A DNA stretch of 64,000 nucleotides from Parapristionchus giblindavisi (GCA_943737045.1 CALSFV010000003.1:1178001-1242000); one strand, 5' to 3'; shown: positions 1-12,969, counted from the first letter of the stretch. Numbers and translations are program-made. Notes: generated by a model not told the origin, from the letters alone.

Positions 1-354
1 TTGTATACGAGATGGAGGACATTTGCTCATGGCCGTGGACAGTATGTCAATATTTGACTATAGCTGCTTCGTTTGTTATTTGAAAAAAATATGAAGTATG
101 ACAAAAGTGCAAAGACTTTTGGAACACCCTAATAGATACTTCGTGGCTAACTAAGCGCGAGATCAGCGTGTATGACTCATTCGTGGCATCACTGGTCTAA
201 TGAGAGAATCAACCTCCGCGTCATGTGAAGAGGCCGGAAAACTTTCGACTTCATGGGAGAAAACATATAGGCTGACGAACACAAATTCTCATTCTCAATA
301 TTCTGAAATCAATGTGATTATTCGTTTCGATATAATAATAATAATAATAATAAT

Positions 355-470
355 AATACTTTATCTTATCAGCACATTAAATGCAGAAGGGGTCAAAACA
401 GGGGGAATCTTCTTATCCACAAGATTTATCCTTTCGTCTCTGAGAGAATTGATCTCTATTCAAGAAAACG
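355..470. repeat. Dispersed repeat, second copy at 34110-34200
   Basis: TTTATCTTATCAGCAC followed by TGCAGAAG, a purine-rich block and CGTCTCTGA occurs here and at 34110-34200; part recurs inverted near 41220. Probably the 3' end of a retroelement; type not determined. Confidence 0.4.
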
Positions 471-475
471 GCAGC

Positions 476-910
476 ATCTCCGCTATTTTAGTGGGGCCAA
501 TAATTTGGTCGAAAGTTGAGCCAATAATTTGGTCGAAGTTTAGCCTCAACTTTGGCTACCAGACAAGCCCCACTTTTTTAGTTGAGCCTTTAATTTGGTG
601 GTTGGCCCTAAATTTGTTATGAAGTGGGGCCAATAATTTGGTGGTTGGCCCTTAATTTACTCTAAAGTTTAGTCGATAATTTGATGGCGGGCTGTTAATT
701 TAGTCGAAAGTTGGGCTAATAATTTGGTGGTTGGCCCTTAATTTACTCTAAAGTTGAGCTAATAATTTGGTGGTTGGCCCTTAATTTACTCTAAAGTTTA
801 GTCGATAATTTGATGGTTGGCCCTTAATTTACTCTAAAGTTTAGTCGATAATTTGATGGTTGGCCCTAAATTTACTCTAAAGTTGGGCCAATAATTTGGT
901 GGTTGGCCAT
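476..910. repeat. Imperfect minisatellite within a short inverted-repeat family
   Basis: Multiple copies of a roughly 40-base unit built on CCAATAATTTGGTGGTTGG and CCCTTAATTTACTC. The left edge ATCTCCGCTATTTTAG also ends a related inverted repeat at 6940-7115, so the tandem array appears to have expanded inside a member of that family. Confidence 0.65.
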
Positions 911-2253
911 TAATTTGTTTACTTTTATTCCAGTTCCATTCATGTCTACTGCACATTTAAAAGATTTATACGTCAATTCTTTATTCTCACAACAAAAAAA
1001 TTACATATCTAATACAACATGACAAGAAAAAATGAAACAAACAATAAACAATGAATAGATTTAATGTATCCTTGACAAGACAATATATCACGCCTGTCAC
1101 GATACATCGAGCTGACAAGTTGTGAGAATGGGAATGAAGCAAAATGGTGAAATGAGTTAGTACCATTTTGAACATCTCTAGGTATACCCTACCAGCCCCC
1201 AAAGTCTCATTGTGCATTTTTTTCATTTTGGGGCTCAATACACCGGTTCGGTCAGGTGAAGTCCCAACTTTGAACACGAATTTTACGCTTCTGGTGCGTT
1301 TTAGCGAAAAAGTGTCGCAACAGTGACCCCCGCTCTTTTTTCGAACTCTATCGATTTAAACAAACCATAAGTTATGAAAATGCCTCTGAACAGAGCTACA
1401 CTACGGAGCACATAACTCAAAAAATTAGGAAAAGGAGGTGCTCTTCTTCCAGTATGTTATTAATTTTTCATGCGCTATCTAATGAGGGGGTGATATTATT
1501 GTGATATGATATTATATATCGGAATGATATTATCATTTTCTCCCTTTCTCTTCCCTCTTTTTCTTTCGAACCATATCACGCGTGTCGCGTAAGGATCGAG
1601 ACAAAATCGTGGGATGTCCGGACAAAATATAACACCTATCATATTCACTTTTTTTGGATAGCCCTGACAGTACCGGAGAAGATAGCGTTTCGATTTTTTG
1701 TCTAAGATCAATTTCGACGAAGATAGACGTCGTTGACTGTCGGAATGTGTGGAAAAGTCTTGACTTTCACCCGCAATAGCTCGCTTTGGAACGGAAATAG
1801 CGAAAATATCACAAAGACATAAATTGTAGAGAATTTTCCGGTGAATCGAAATAACATAAGCAGAAATTACAAAATCGATTTTTCATCAGCTTCTGTGGCG
1901 GAAAGCTGACGTTTGCACTGCAAATCGAAAGTGCAATTTTTTATTGGCTCAGATGGCAGATATTGTGAAGACACGTCGATTGATATATACTTTATGGGGT
2001 CGAACCGTGACCGCAATATAAGATTTTCCCAAAAAACGAGTCTGAAATCCCAGGCTTAGCCGATTTCTGGCTCGAGAGATGGAAGGATCACTTTGATCTA
2101 CCCACCCGTCTCTCGCTGATCATTGATATTTCCTGGTATTTCTGTACATTAAACTCGAACAAAGCATATAAATAAATGAAAATCATAATTACAACCTAAT
2201 TCAAAGAAATAATTACAATATAAACAATGGAAATACGAACAAGCAACAATTTA

Positions 2254-2470
2254 TCAATCAAAGATGGAGTATATTCCGGCCGCGATAGTCTCTCGAAGGA
2301 AACCCTCCTCGTCCTGCTTATCAGTGATTATCTCATCAAATTCGTCTTCATCCTCTTCCCAATTCTCTCCATCAAAGACATCATCTTCCATCTCTGATTC
2401 CTCCTCCGACTCGCTTCTTCTCTTCTTGCGATAGATTGTTGCTTGTTCGTGTTTACATTGTTTATAGAGT
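2254..2470 (-). pseudogene. Acidic coding fragment in the foldback loop
   Basis: Minus-strand frame with a basic patch (RKKRRSESEEESEMEDD) followed by a strongly acidic stretch and IAAGIYSIFD before the stop. The composition is protein-like rather than random. It lies between the foldback arms, so it could be a captured exon fragment or a remnant of an element-encoded protein. Parent gene unknown. Confidence 0.35.
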
Positions 2471-2498
2471 AATTGCTTCTTTGAATTAGGTTGTGGTA

Positions 2499-2940
2499 CA
2501 CTCAGAGAAAAAACCCTTAAATGCAAGGGTTTAAAACCCTAGTTGGCATGCTGCGCTGTATATAACCCTTACGGGTAAGGGTTTTGATACCCTTACCCAT
2601 AAGGGTTTCAGCCCTTACATGCTAGGGTTTGAAACCCTTAGTGACCTCGAAAAGACGCAGAATTAAAGTTGCAAAAGATTTTAATCAGAGTAGGAATCGA
2701 ACAGGCGGAGGCGCACCACTCCGCGCACCACCCAAGCGCTCTACCCACTGCGCTACACGGACATGTTGGTACACTGACAGAACTCATATATCATACAACG
2801 GGGAGGCGTGGGCCTTGCAAATAAGGGTTTCAAACCCTAGTTGGCGCTCTGGCCAAACCCTTAATAGTAAGGGTTTTGTCTCTGCAATTCCTTAGGATTT
2901 GGGTTAGGGTTTACAACCCTTAGGGTTTTTTCTCTGAGTG
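2499..2940. mobile_element. TA-flanked short inverted-repeat element nested in the foldback
   Basis: Termini CACTCAGAGAAAAAACCC and its inverse, flanked by TA. The interior has repeated AACCCTTA-like motifs and a tRNA-like piece (2689-2766). TA duplication suggests Tc1/mariner mobilisation. Confidence 0.75.
2689..2766 (-). repeat. tRNA-derived segment
   Basis: On the minus strand, TAGCGCAGTGGGTAGAGCGC resembles a pol III A box and GTTCGATTCC a B box. The acceptor stem cannot close, so it is a SINE-type or degenerate tRNA copy, not a working gene. Confidence 0.5.
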
Positions 2941-4409
2941 TAATTATTTTCATTTATGTCTACGTTTTTTTCGAGTTCAGAGTACAGAAATACCATGAAA
3001 TATCATTGATCAGCGAGAGACGAGTGGGTAGATCAAAGTGATCCTTCCATCTCTCGAGCCAGAAATCGGCTAAGTCCGGGATTCCAGACTCGTTTTTTGG
3101 GAAAAACTTATATTGCGGTCACGATTCGACCCCATAAAGTATATATCAATCGATGCGTCTTCACAATATCTACCATCTGAGCCAATAAAAAATTGCACTT
3201 TCGATTTGCAGTGCAAACGTCAGCTTTCCGTCACAGAAGCTGACGAAAAATCGATTTTGTAATTTCTGCTTATGTTATTTCGATTCTCCTGAAAATTCTC
3301 TACAATTTATGTCGTTGTGATATTTTCGCTTTTCCAATTCCAAAGCGAGCTATTTCGGGTGAAACGTTTCCACAAATTCCGACAGTCAACGGCGTCTATC
3401 TTCGTCGAAATTGATCTTAGGCAAAAAATTGAAACGCTATCTTCTCCGGCACTGTCAGCACTCTCTAAAAATGCTTTATACCAGATTTTCATTTTTTCAT
3501 TGTCCGTTAGTTGTACCGATCCTTACGCGACACGCGTGATATGAACAAATTAACGTATTTTTTCGCAAACCCCTCATTTGAAAGCGCACGAAAAACGTAA
3601 TAACATACTGGAAGAAGAGCACCCCCTTTTCCTAAATTTTTGAGTTATTTGCTTCGAAGTGAAGCTCGGTTCAGAATCATTTTCATGACATCTGGTTTGT
3701 TTAGATCGATAGAGCTCGAAAAAAGAGCGGGGGTCCCTCTTGTGACACGTTTTCGCTAAAACGCACCAGAAGAATTTGTGCTCGAAGTTGGGACTTCACT
3801 TTACCGAAACTAAATGGAAAAAAATTGCACAATGAGACTTTGAGGGCTGGTAGGGCATGCCTCGAGAAGTCCAAAAACCATTTTCGCTCCATTCCCATGA
3901 ATCTTAAATTTAGCTCGATTTTCTCGAGACAGGCGTGATATGAGACCAACGGTGACTCTAGGTGCAAAATGTTTCGTTTACAATATACAGTTAAACGTAC
4001 AGCATAAAGTAATGATACGCTTTTTCCTTTTTGTAACTCCAGGAAAGGAATAAAGCAGATCTTTTGATTCAATGTAGGCAACACATCAAGGAATACAAAC
4101 ATAATATGTTGGTGTAATTAAATTAGTTCACAGTTGCATAGTGATGAATACACTTTTTTAAACAAGTATACGTAGTTAGTCATTCAGTGACAAACTTTTT
4201 TATAGATTTAAAGGAAGACTTGTTCAATAACTCCATTCCTAAAGTGCTCCGCTATCGTTCCACCCCTATAGATACCATCCGGTTTAGCCAAAATTCACTC
4301 AAAATAAAAAAGAGTTGGAAGTGCCTCAATTTGGAATGTACCACACGATCGTTGCTTCCGATCCACCCGCTTTTAATTTCAGCGACAATGTTGCCCACGT
4401 AGGATCGAT

Positions 4410-4566
4410 CATAGGTTTGCGCATGAAAACGAATTCTTTTTGCACACAGCCTTGCCTTCCCTTGCGCATAGCTTTGTCTCGTAAAGATTGGAAAATTTCC
4501 AGTCAAATCTGCAAAAAACAATTTCCCGGTTTGCGCACAGCCTTTCCCCCAGCGTGGCCGCCTATG
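4410..4566. mobile_element. Family C short inverted-repeat element, copy 1
   Basis: Shares CATAGG start and CCTATG end with the other C copies and is flanked by GGATCGAT duplications (4402-4409, 4567-4574). Confidence 0.8.
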
Positions 4567-4735
4567 GGATCGATACTCGTTCTGATTTTTTAAATATTTT
4601 AGAACTGATCTACGGTAGAATTTCATGGGGGGGGGGTTGCTTACTAATCTCGATCTCCCGCATATTCCTAGATGACTATTAAGTCTCAAAACTGACCGCA
4701 TCGACGTGTTCACCAACATTATAGGCGAGCGAAAG

Positions 4736-4917
4736 CATACATTATTATACCCTCGCCATGCGAGGATTGAAACACTATATTAGGCCACTTGATGCGAAAC
4801 GAAGCTAAAAATGATGATTTTAAGCGAAAAATAACGAATTTTCTGAATCAACCCACCCTATATCGAGAATCGACCCACTATATAAAAAATAAACGGCTTG
4901 GGCACCGAAAATGTATG
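4736..4917. mobile_element. Family A short inverted-repeat element, copy 1
   Basis: CATACATT start, ATGTATG end and the internal ACCCACTATATAAAA motif of family A. No target duplication remains. Confidence 0.7.
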
Positions 4918-4924
4918 ACGGTCA

Positions 4925-5036
4925 TCGTTTTCCTAGGGATTACAGAGAGAGCTCAACCATTCAGCGGGGTTTTATTTTTTTCGTTTTCCTAGGGATTACA
5001 GAGAGAGCTCAACCATTCAGCGGGGTTTTATTTTCC
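4925..5036. repeat. Recent 56-base tandem duplication
   Basis: Two essentially identical head-to-tail copies of the segment beginning TCGTTTTCCTAGGGATTAC. Confidence 0.8.
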
Positions 5037-5073
5037 GGGAAACAGTTTTCCCAGAGAATGTTTTCAATAAAAA

Positions 5074-5408
5074 TCACGGCGGTTCAATGAAGAGAAATCC
5101 CTACATTTAACTTTGGCTTCAAGGCTCTTGCATTACGAAAAATCTGCAAAGTTGATTTGCACTGGGCGGGATTCGAACCTACGAGGTTCGGATCGTTAAA
5201 CAAAAGCTCTATCCACTAAGCCATCTCGGCATCTCTCGCGAATCGTAAAACTCGATGATAGATCTAGTCAGAAGCGAGCGCCCAGATACACCGTAATCAA
5301 CTTTCGCGCTGGGAGAACCTAGATCTTTTACTGCTTATCATCACTCAGTTTGCGATACTTTCTTTCTCAGGCAAGAGCTTCTTAGTTACTATCATTGAGC
5401 CGCCGTGA
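5074..5408. mobile_element. Inverted-repeat element with tRNA-like core
   Basis: TCACGGCGGTTCAATGA at the left and its near-inverse TCATTGAGCCGCCGTGA at the right, flanked by AATAAAA-like 8-base sequence. The middle (5160-5231, minus) has TGGCTTAGTGGATAGAGC and GGTTCGAATCCC, A- and B-box-like. Confidence 0.6.
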
Positions 5409-5409
5409 A

Positions 5410-6935
5410 AATAAAAGGAAAGTATACACGAAAAAAGTTGACTTTTCACTAAAGGACTTTACGTGCTTACAATTAAAAGGTTTATTTCGATTGCGCCACC
5501 AATATGCAACAGCGAACTGATTAATTACACCAACACATCATGCTTGCATTCCTTGATAAGTTGCCTAATTAACTCAAAAGATCAGCTTTAGTGCTTTCCT
5601 GGATCAAAGTTACAAAAAAAGGAAAATGTTCCCTGAATTTGAGGCGATATCAGCAATGAGGGGAACGACGTCTGATGTCGGCTGTTGTCGCGATGGACGG
5701 CTAAGTGGTAGCCGAAGACGCACACCTGAACAAGGGGCAATGATCACACTTAATCGATAAACAATGATAGATGAGCAATCAATAATAATATGAGAGATAT
5801 ATCAAACAGCAACTGACCTCGTGACTTTGCGCAGACACTTCGTAAAGGGCTTAGGTACGGAGCGACTGGTTTCTACCACAACTAGAGCTGAAAGTGATAC
5901 AACTTCATACAATGTTAAATAGCATACGACCAGAAAACTCCGAGTGAATAGTTTTCAGCAAAGAGGAAGTGTCTTTTCCACGCAATAATTGAGGAGACAG
6001 AGAAGTTTTAAACGGCCAGAGTGTGCGAGAGGGCAAAGAATGTAGAAGAAACAAAGGCGAACAAAGAAAGGGTGCATTATGCATAGAGAGAGATGAAATA
6101 GTGCCAGTTCACGTGCAAAAAGGTCGAAAGAGCTAAGACAGTAACCGAATATGGAACGAACGCACTAGTGTGACTTTGTCATGAACAAACTAGATGATGA
6201 AAAAGCTTAAACGATCACTATTCAAAAGATAACTACAACCCTCGTAAATACAGCAAAAATTTGAAACAATCACACTACGAAAAACACGAGATTTCTAAGT
6301 CCACTAAACACCGGCTTCAATCCAGGATTTGATCGTAAACTAAGTTTTAATAAATATATATTTCTATATTCAAAATGCGAAATTTACCGCTCGAATTAAG
6401 TATCAATCGACATTAACCAATATACTAAGGTGAAATTACATAAAATCAGAGTCCCAACACTTTCATGGCGGGAGATACAGGTTTTGCGGGAATAATAAAA
6501 ATGATTTAGAAAACTAATTAATTTCATGTTATAACGTGTAATTGCATCCAGTGCGGTCGATTGAAACCTAATTCGATAGAAAACAAAATTATTTTTTTGA
6601 ATTCTCCCCATAAAGTGTATCTCCCACCACGAAAGAGTTGAGATCCTGACAGTGATGTACAAAGTGAGAGAGACAGAGAGACCAGAACGTCCGTGTTCCA
6701 TTACGGCTGTTCCAGAATGTCGTACTTCTTCTGAATCTAATGAATAGCAGAACCACACAGTGACAAATAAGAATACAAATAATAAATGTAACGAAAACAA
6801 CATCTTTTAGTTGAAAAAAACAGGGATAGCGTTAATATTAAAATGGCGGCATGGCGTATCACGAAAATTGCAAGCAAACATTTCCTGCTCACACTTATAT
6901 GGCTTTCGGTGAAACTACTCGACTTACAAAAAGAT
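5410..6935. other. No gene recognised
   Basis: AT-rich sequence with short open frames of no protein-like composition. No splice-consistent exon or repeat boundary could be supported. Confidence 0.5.
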
Positions 6936-7116
6936 AAGCCAATAATTTGGTTTGAAGTGGGGCTGTTATTTTAGCTCCACAATTTTAGCCAAACTTTGGC
7001 TAAACTTTAGCTAAAATTTTAGCCAAAGTTTGGCTAAAATTTAGAACTAAAATAACAGCCCCACTTCGAACAAATTTAGGGCCAACTACCAAATTATTGG
7101 CCCCCCTAAAATAGCG
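6936..7116. repeat. Inverted-repeat element related to the 476-910 repeat
   Basis: GAAGTGGGGCTGTTATTTTAG at the left is mirrored at 7037-7066, around an internal TTTGGCTAAA palindrome set. It ends in CTAAAATAGCGGAGAT, the inverse of the 476 edge. Confidence 0.55.
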
Positions 7117-7119
7117 GAG

Positions 7120-9160
7120 ATATGAAACTTGATTAGAATAATCAAATAACCCACGAAAACTTGACGTTGCTCGTCCAATCGGCCTGCTTGACAAGGTGGA
7201 AATGCCGCTCCTGACTTTCGTTTCGATATATCATGTACCAAATTCAAAAGATATTGAACACAACATTTGCGCTCATATGACGTTTTTCAATTATTTTTTG
7301 CGTGAATTAATTTCGGCAATTTTAACATAATTGGTAGCCCAAACATAATTCGTATATTTGTACTCTCTCATTTTCTCACACTCTCTCACATCCTTTTCTC
7401 ACATTTTCTCACACTCTACATCTCTGTACTTCTCACATTTTCTCACACTCTCTCACCTTCTCTACATCTCTACCATCTCCATTATTGACATTCTCTCACT
7501 TTCTCTGCTTCTCTCCACCCTTTAATTCAACAAAAGTAAATAATTATCCTCTTTAGCTCTTCTATTCTCTCCCTCTTCATCTATTTCGTAATATCTACAA
7601 GCGATTTGAATAGATCCAATAATTCCCCATCTCCAGAGAACAGACTCCGCTTTCGCATTACTGAACACATTTCTGTGTTCAGAAACCATTAAAATACTCG
7701 AAAATGCAGAAAATGCTGTTCAGAAGTTCACATGGAAAATCCTCAGAAAATTGTCTTTTTCGATGATTTTATGCAAATATTAATGGATGTTTTTCAATGT
7801 AAATGGGTTGCAAGCAGTGTTGAAACCTTCTATAAATAATAATAATAATAATAATAATATTTTATTCCTTCAGATGATAAGTGAAAATTTGAAATAGAAC
7901 TTTCGCAGCATTTTCGGCTTAAAGATGGAGACCCTCGAGTTTATCGTAACAAAACTGTTAGAATGATGGAGATTCATCACATGAACCGAAAGACATATTT
8001 GATACAGCTTGATGATATGTTTGCTTGCTATGAGTATTGAAAGTACAACTTTTGAAGCATGTAGAGAGTGCCCATCCGATTTGCATATTTGACTCTCTCA
8101 CTTTCCCAAAGCATTATACCCCGTGTTAATCGTTGCGGAAGTCAGACATGGAAACTCAAGGGTTCCCTTCTTTAACCCTAATAATTAAACTGTACTAAAT
8201 ACTTTACTTATGTGTGCAATATTTGTGAATCCCGTTTGATCTATCTCATCAAATCTATCTCTTCTTCAAATCCTTTAATCTACACCTTCTCATATGAGGC
8301 ATGACAGTATTGATTATGATTTAGGATTTGGATCAATTGGGTGGACAAGTAAATGATCCGTCTCGTGTACAAGGAGAGGTTCGTAGTCGTATGTTATTAT
8401 TTTCTACTTAAATTTTGCATTGATACATATCAAGGAAGCCATATGAACCCAACTTGTCTAGCGTGTCATACTCCCTTTAAAGACACAACAAGTCTATCTT
8501 CGTCGACATTGATCTTAGACAAAAAATCGAAATGCTATCCTCTCCGGCACCGCCAGGGCTATCCAAAAAATAGTCAATATAATAGGGGTTATATTTTGTC
8601 CAGTCACCCCACGACTTTGTCTTGATTCTTACGTGACAGAAGATCCCATTGCATTGCAAGATCCCAGAGTTTCAAATTTGCTAGCGCATTGTCTTTATTT
8701 TTTTATAATTAAGAATGGATATTATAGCTGGTAGAGTTCTTTGGACGACCGGTATCGGTATACGGATTCTCAATTCATCGTCAAATCTGGTCTCGCATGG
8801 GCCGGGCCTTCCAAACAGTATGTATTTATAATACTTTTTCGATAAAATTTTAACGATAAAATAAGAAGCATACAACTTTTTTCTGGTGTCTTTATTGTTG
8901 TATGCGTGCAGAAGGCGCGTAAAATCAATATTAACTAGTCAGCTCTTTTTGTAATGAAATATAAACACATCACAAATTCATACCTTCAGAAATTCTATCA
9001 CAACAAGGACATGTTGAGAGGAAAACGCCGGAAGTTGCTCTATCAAAACATTTTGAAGATGGCAGGAGATGATAAGGTTTGATGTTATGTAAAGACATGT
9101 TTGAATTATCGTATTTCGAAATTTTTCCTTTATTTGTGGTGCTTGAATGCGAAACAGTCA
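7120..9160. other. No gene recognised; TCTCACA-rich stretch and foldback fragment
   Basis: Contains a TCTCACATTTTC-type low-complexity block (7360-7510), an AAT microsatellite and, at 8480-8650, a diverged piece of the 1083-3945 foldback (GACAAAAAATCGAAATGCTATC). Confidence 0.5.
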
Positions 9161-9171
9161 TACCGCGCATA

Positions 9172-9919
9172 CAGTCCCGCACGATCGCCCTCCCTAAAGG
9201 CGGACCTCCGCGACATGATTCATGTCGCCTCATGTCGCATCCTTCTAAAAGACTTTTAAAACATTTCATTAGTTGTGATCATTGCATCATCAGATAAGAT
9301 TAAGATCACCGTTGAAACGAATAAAATTGGTTAACTTTGGACAGAGTTATTGACACAGCGTTCTCATGACTTTCAAAGCAAGAACGACCGCTCAACATAC
9401 AAACTCTCTCGAATACAATGGTCTCTCCTTTGTCTTGCTTTGGAAGAAAAATGGCTTGGACCAGAATACTGTGTTGAAGGATCATGGCTTATTTTGCTAC
9501 CGTAATCCCTGCAAATTTGAATTTCCCGCACTTTTCATTGACCCTGCGAAATCGATTTTCTCACGAACAAGTTTTTGGACGCTTTCTGCGGATTTTCTTT
9601 TGTATTTTCTCGTGTATTTTGCGAAATAATTACAATACTTCCAAATACAATACTTCCAATACGAGAAAAAACCGTTCTAAAACACATTTGCTAGAAATTC
9701 GTTTTCGCAAGGTCAGCACCCCGTCAGGCATGATCCTTCAATAACTCTGTCCAGAGTTAACCAATTTTATTCGTTTCAACGGTGATCTTAATCTTATCTG
9801 ATGATGCAATGATCACAACTAATGAAATGTTTTAAAAGTCTTTTAGAAGGATGCGACATGAGGCGACATGAATCATGTAGCGGCGGCCCGCCTTTAGGGA
9901 GGGCGATCGTGCGGGACTG
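9172..9919. mobile_element. Tc1-like foldback element with long inverted repeats
   Basis: Inverted repeats of about 170-180 bases beginning CAGTCCCGCACGATCGCCC at both ends, flanked by TA. CAGT ends and TA duplication are typical of Tc1-type elements. The 570-base or shorter interior has no transposase; part of it recurs near 14030-14130. Confidence 0.75.
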
Positions 9920-11778
9920 TATACTTTGTAAGTAGATTGCGTGCTGGACTTTTCTTCGCATAACTCCTTCGAGCTGGTGTATTTGATTCTAATTTTAAAG
10001 ACACACCACGATTTATTTTTACTCGCAACAATCGCTCTCGTAAACTAAGAAAACGAGAGAGTTTTGATAGAACAGAGAGTTTCACATTAGCTCGCGGCCT
10101 TTAAACGTAAAGATTGCAAAAATGTAACGATCCAAAATACATTGTTGAACGTTCATCTCCGTTTGTTCTTTCAGATCGAAACGTTTTGTGGAGACGATAC
10201 ACGAATCGTACTCGAGCAGTCATAAAATATCCATCCAAATAAAGTTGCAACCCTCGACCCATTGAATCAATAATCATCATCATTCTAATTGTGCTTTTCT
10301 CATGATCATTTCTTGTATTATATTTATTTGTGATCTTGCTTTTCATCGAGTTGTCATCGATCAAGAAGACAGACACGAAAAACATATGCATAAATAATTA
10401 TAATTATTCGTCATTACATAGTATATAACAAGAGGAGAGATGGCGATATCCGTCACAAAAGGATCAGAGTGGCAATTAACGACGAAATGGATAAAGCGAT
10501 GTCTGAACTTTCACATGTTTGTTATACGCTCGGGACACTCTAGTGAGTATAATTGATGTAAGCTCTTACCATTTATAGGCAAACGGACGAAAGGGTACCA
10601 GGTACTCTCTCATTCTTGGAAAAACGAGACGCTCAAATAGACTTCCTGAGTGAAAAAGTTTTGTCTCGCTTATGTGTCGAAAAAAATTACGACTTGAAAA
10701 GTTCAAATCCACACAAAGAACTTGAATTGAGATGAACCCCAACCAATGGAACCCTGTTTTCGAATCTATTATAGTAAAATATAAAAGATTCTGAGCAGAA
10801 CATGCTGATACGCGTTGACTTTCTAAAACGGCATCTAATATTTTTTTATGATTATCTACTGAAAGGGGTACATAAAACACGCTATCTTAGAATTCGACAT
10901 ATGTGTGGTATCGATGAAAAATGAATTTTCCTGTTTTATGTGTGATAATTGCAGGCTCCATGAGTGAAGTACACTCTCTGGTATTTTTTCCAGCCTGGAA
11001 CCCGGTATATTTCCAGCCTGGCTAACCGCATGGATCCAGTCAGGAAATTTACCGGGTTCCAGGCTGGAAAAAAATACCAGAGCTGGTACTTGGAAATATT
11101 ATCCAATTGAAAATTCGCTTCAGGGGGTGACCACACAACGGTTTGGCGACTTTTCCTAACAAGTTTATTTCGAATCTAACCGATGCGGGAGTGGGCTCAA
11201 TCGAATCCTTAGCTAATTCTAAGAAACTGTTGTCCAGGTAAGTTTTCTGATGAACGGTCAACGAAGGCTGGAATTAGGAATTTTCGAAAAAAAATTTCAG
11301 ATTTAATTAATTTTCACTATTTCACCATAACAAGCCTACAACCTTTTATTTGCTCAATCGCTTCTACATATTATAACACATCTTCAGTTTGAAAATCATA
11401 ATTTTTTAAAAAAACGTACTTGGTGAAAAAATGGTTTTTATAAGGAAAATCGTAATTATAGTGTGCACCTACAGCAGGGCTGGGACAAAAAATTATTTCG
11501 ACCAAAATTTTTTTTGTTTGGGTTTAACAAAAAAATTTCTCACCAAACAAAAAAAAACCAAAAAAAATAAAATAATTAATTTTTCTCACTGTTCCGAGAA
11601 AATTTTAACATTACCTCGTGTTGCTCTTCCTTTAAATAGCAACTATTCTTTATTCAGAGTCAAAATTCTTGAAATCAACAATTAAAACAAACATAGAAGA
11701 TAAATTCGTTGTCGATTTGTTATCGGCAGCATTTTATTGATTAGTTAAAGTAGGGGAATCAGGAAATTGAGGGTGCGC

Positions 11779-11949
11779 CATACATTTTCGGCACCCTCAC
11801 CGTTTTATTTTTATATAGTGGGTCGATTTCGTTATTTTTCGCTTGAATTGCAATTTTTAGCTTAAAAAGGACCCTTATATAGTGGGTAGATGCTAAAAAC
11901 AGCCGTATAGTGGGTCGATCCTCACCTTGTGAGGGTATGAAAATGTATG
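11779..11949. mobile_element. Family A element, copy 2, nested in a hAT-like element
   Basis: CATACATTTTCGGCACCCTC to AAAATGTATG, flanked by GGGTGCGC at 11771-11778 and 11950-11957. Confidence 0.88.
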
Positions 11950-12032
11950 GGGTGCGCTATTATCATGAAGAACGTGGGACCAATTATGTGGCATTCTGTA
12001 ATCTGTAATATGTAGATTCGAAAGGCCAAAAG

Positions 12033-12110
12033 CGTAGCCCGTGTAGCAGTGGTTAGTAATCAGCGCTTGTAACCGCACTACGCCGGTTTGGATTCCCGTT
12101 TACGATTTTC
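12033..12110 (+). repeat. tRNA-like segment
   Basis: GTGTAGCAGTGGTTAGTAA and GGTTTGGATTCCC resemble A and B boxes; located in the first hAT-like element. Confidence 0.4.
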
Positions 12111-12969
12111 TCTATATTCAGCTTTCAAATTCGAAAGGCCGCATTGTCCCTGGCATTTCCTTGGCGCAACAACGAACTTTCATGTCGGATTACGGTATTC
12201 CGGGGCATCCATAATTCGAGATAATATTGGTTTTGTATTCAGGTAGATGTCATCTATAGCCCTGCCTGATAAGTATAGTCAATCAAGAAAAAAATCCCCT
12301 TCTTTAACACTATTCCGTAATATTACACTCACCAATATTGTCTTACAGTGAAAAATGAACAACAAAACTGATCATAAACTAACTTTTCATGCAAATTGGT
12401 GTAAATTTTCTTTATCCCTTTTTTTTGTTATTTTTTGGTTTTTGCAGAAAAACCAAACAAAAAAAATACCAAACAAAAAATTCTCAAAAACCCAAAAAAA
12501 ACCAAAAAACAAAAAAAATACCAAACAAAAAATCCCAGCCCTGACCTACAGTAATCCCTAATCGGTCAATTTGGAAATTTGGTAGTTTTAAACATATTTC
12601 ACCGCTGTTCTTGAAATGACTGAGGTATATAACTACTCCTCGTCTTCGGAGTGCACCTATTCCCAGATGCTGATTTCGCTGAAAATTGGCATTTTTAGTA
12701 AATTGATCACTATTTCGTTGTTTGTTATCCATTATCGATAAAAATTGGATGACTATACCATAGTATCATCTATCCAAACATACTAAAAATGAAGAGAAAC
12801 GGTTGACTGGGAAAAAAGTTATTGCTGAAAAACCAAAATATCACTGAATATTAACCAGCACTGTACCGTGCAGGCAATTATCACACATAAAACAGGAAAA
12901 TTCATTTTTCATCGATACCGCACATATGTCGATTTTTTTTTTTTAAGATAGCGTGTTTTATCATACATC

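Larger units (their letters stand above)
1083..3945. mobile_element. Large foldback element with arms of about 1.1 kb
   Basis: Left arm about 1083-2262 is inversely repeated at about 2430-3945 (for example ATCACGCCTGTC at 1087 against GACAGGCGTGAT at 3931, and AACCTAATTCAAAG at 2195 against CTTTGAATTAGGTT at 2479). A 442-base TA-flanked element interrupts the right arm. The loop holds an acidic coding fragment. No transposase was seen. Confidence 0.75.
11475..12543. mobile_element. Non-autonomous hAT-like element with 8-base target duplication
   Basis: Ends are CAGGGCTGGGAC and GTCCCAGCCCTG-like sequence, flanked on both sides by ACCTACAG (11467-11474 and 12544-12551). Eight-base duplications with CAGGG termini are typical of hAT transposons. 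The interior is AT-rich with no transposase and contains a family A element and a tRNA-like piece. The whole is inserted in a larger inverted-repeat element. Confidence 0.78.
10872..12961. mobile_element. Inverted-repeat element E1, split by a hAT-like insertion
   Basis: Left end ATAAAACACGCTATCTTA and right end TAAGATAGCGTGTTTTAT. The arms (10872-11474, 12544-12961) share further blocks such as GATAAAAAGTGAATTTTCC-type sequence and the CACTCCGAAGACGAGG block with element E2. It contains a small palindrome (10977-11078) built on CCAGCCTGGAACCCGGTA. Confidence 0.6.

Noticed and set aside
4252..4719. 155-codon minus-strand frame
   Set aside because: Mostly a family C element read in antisense; no supporting splice sites or composition.
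5160..5231. Functional tRNA gene
   Set aside because: A- and B-box-like sequences are present but the acceptor and T stems do not pair properly; it lies inside an inverted-repeat element.
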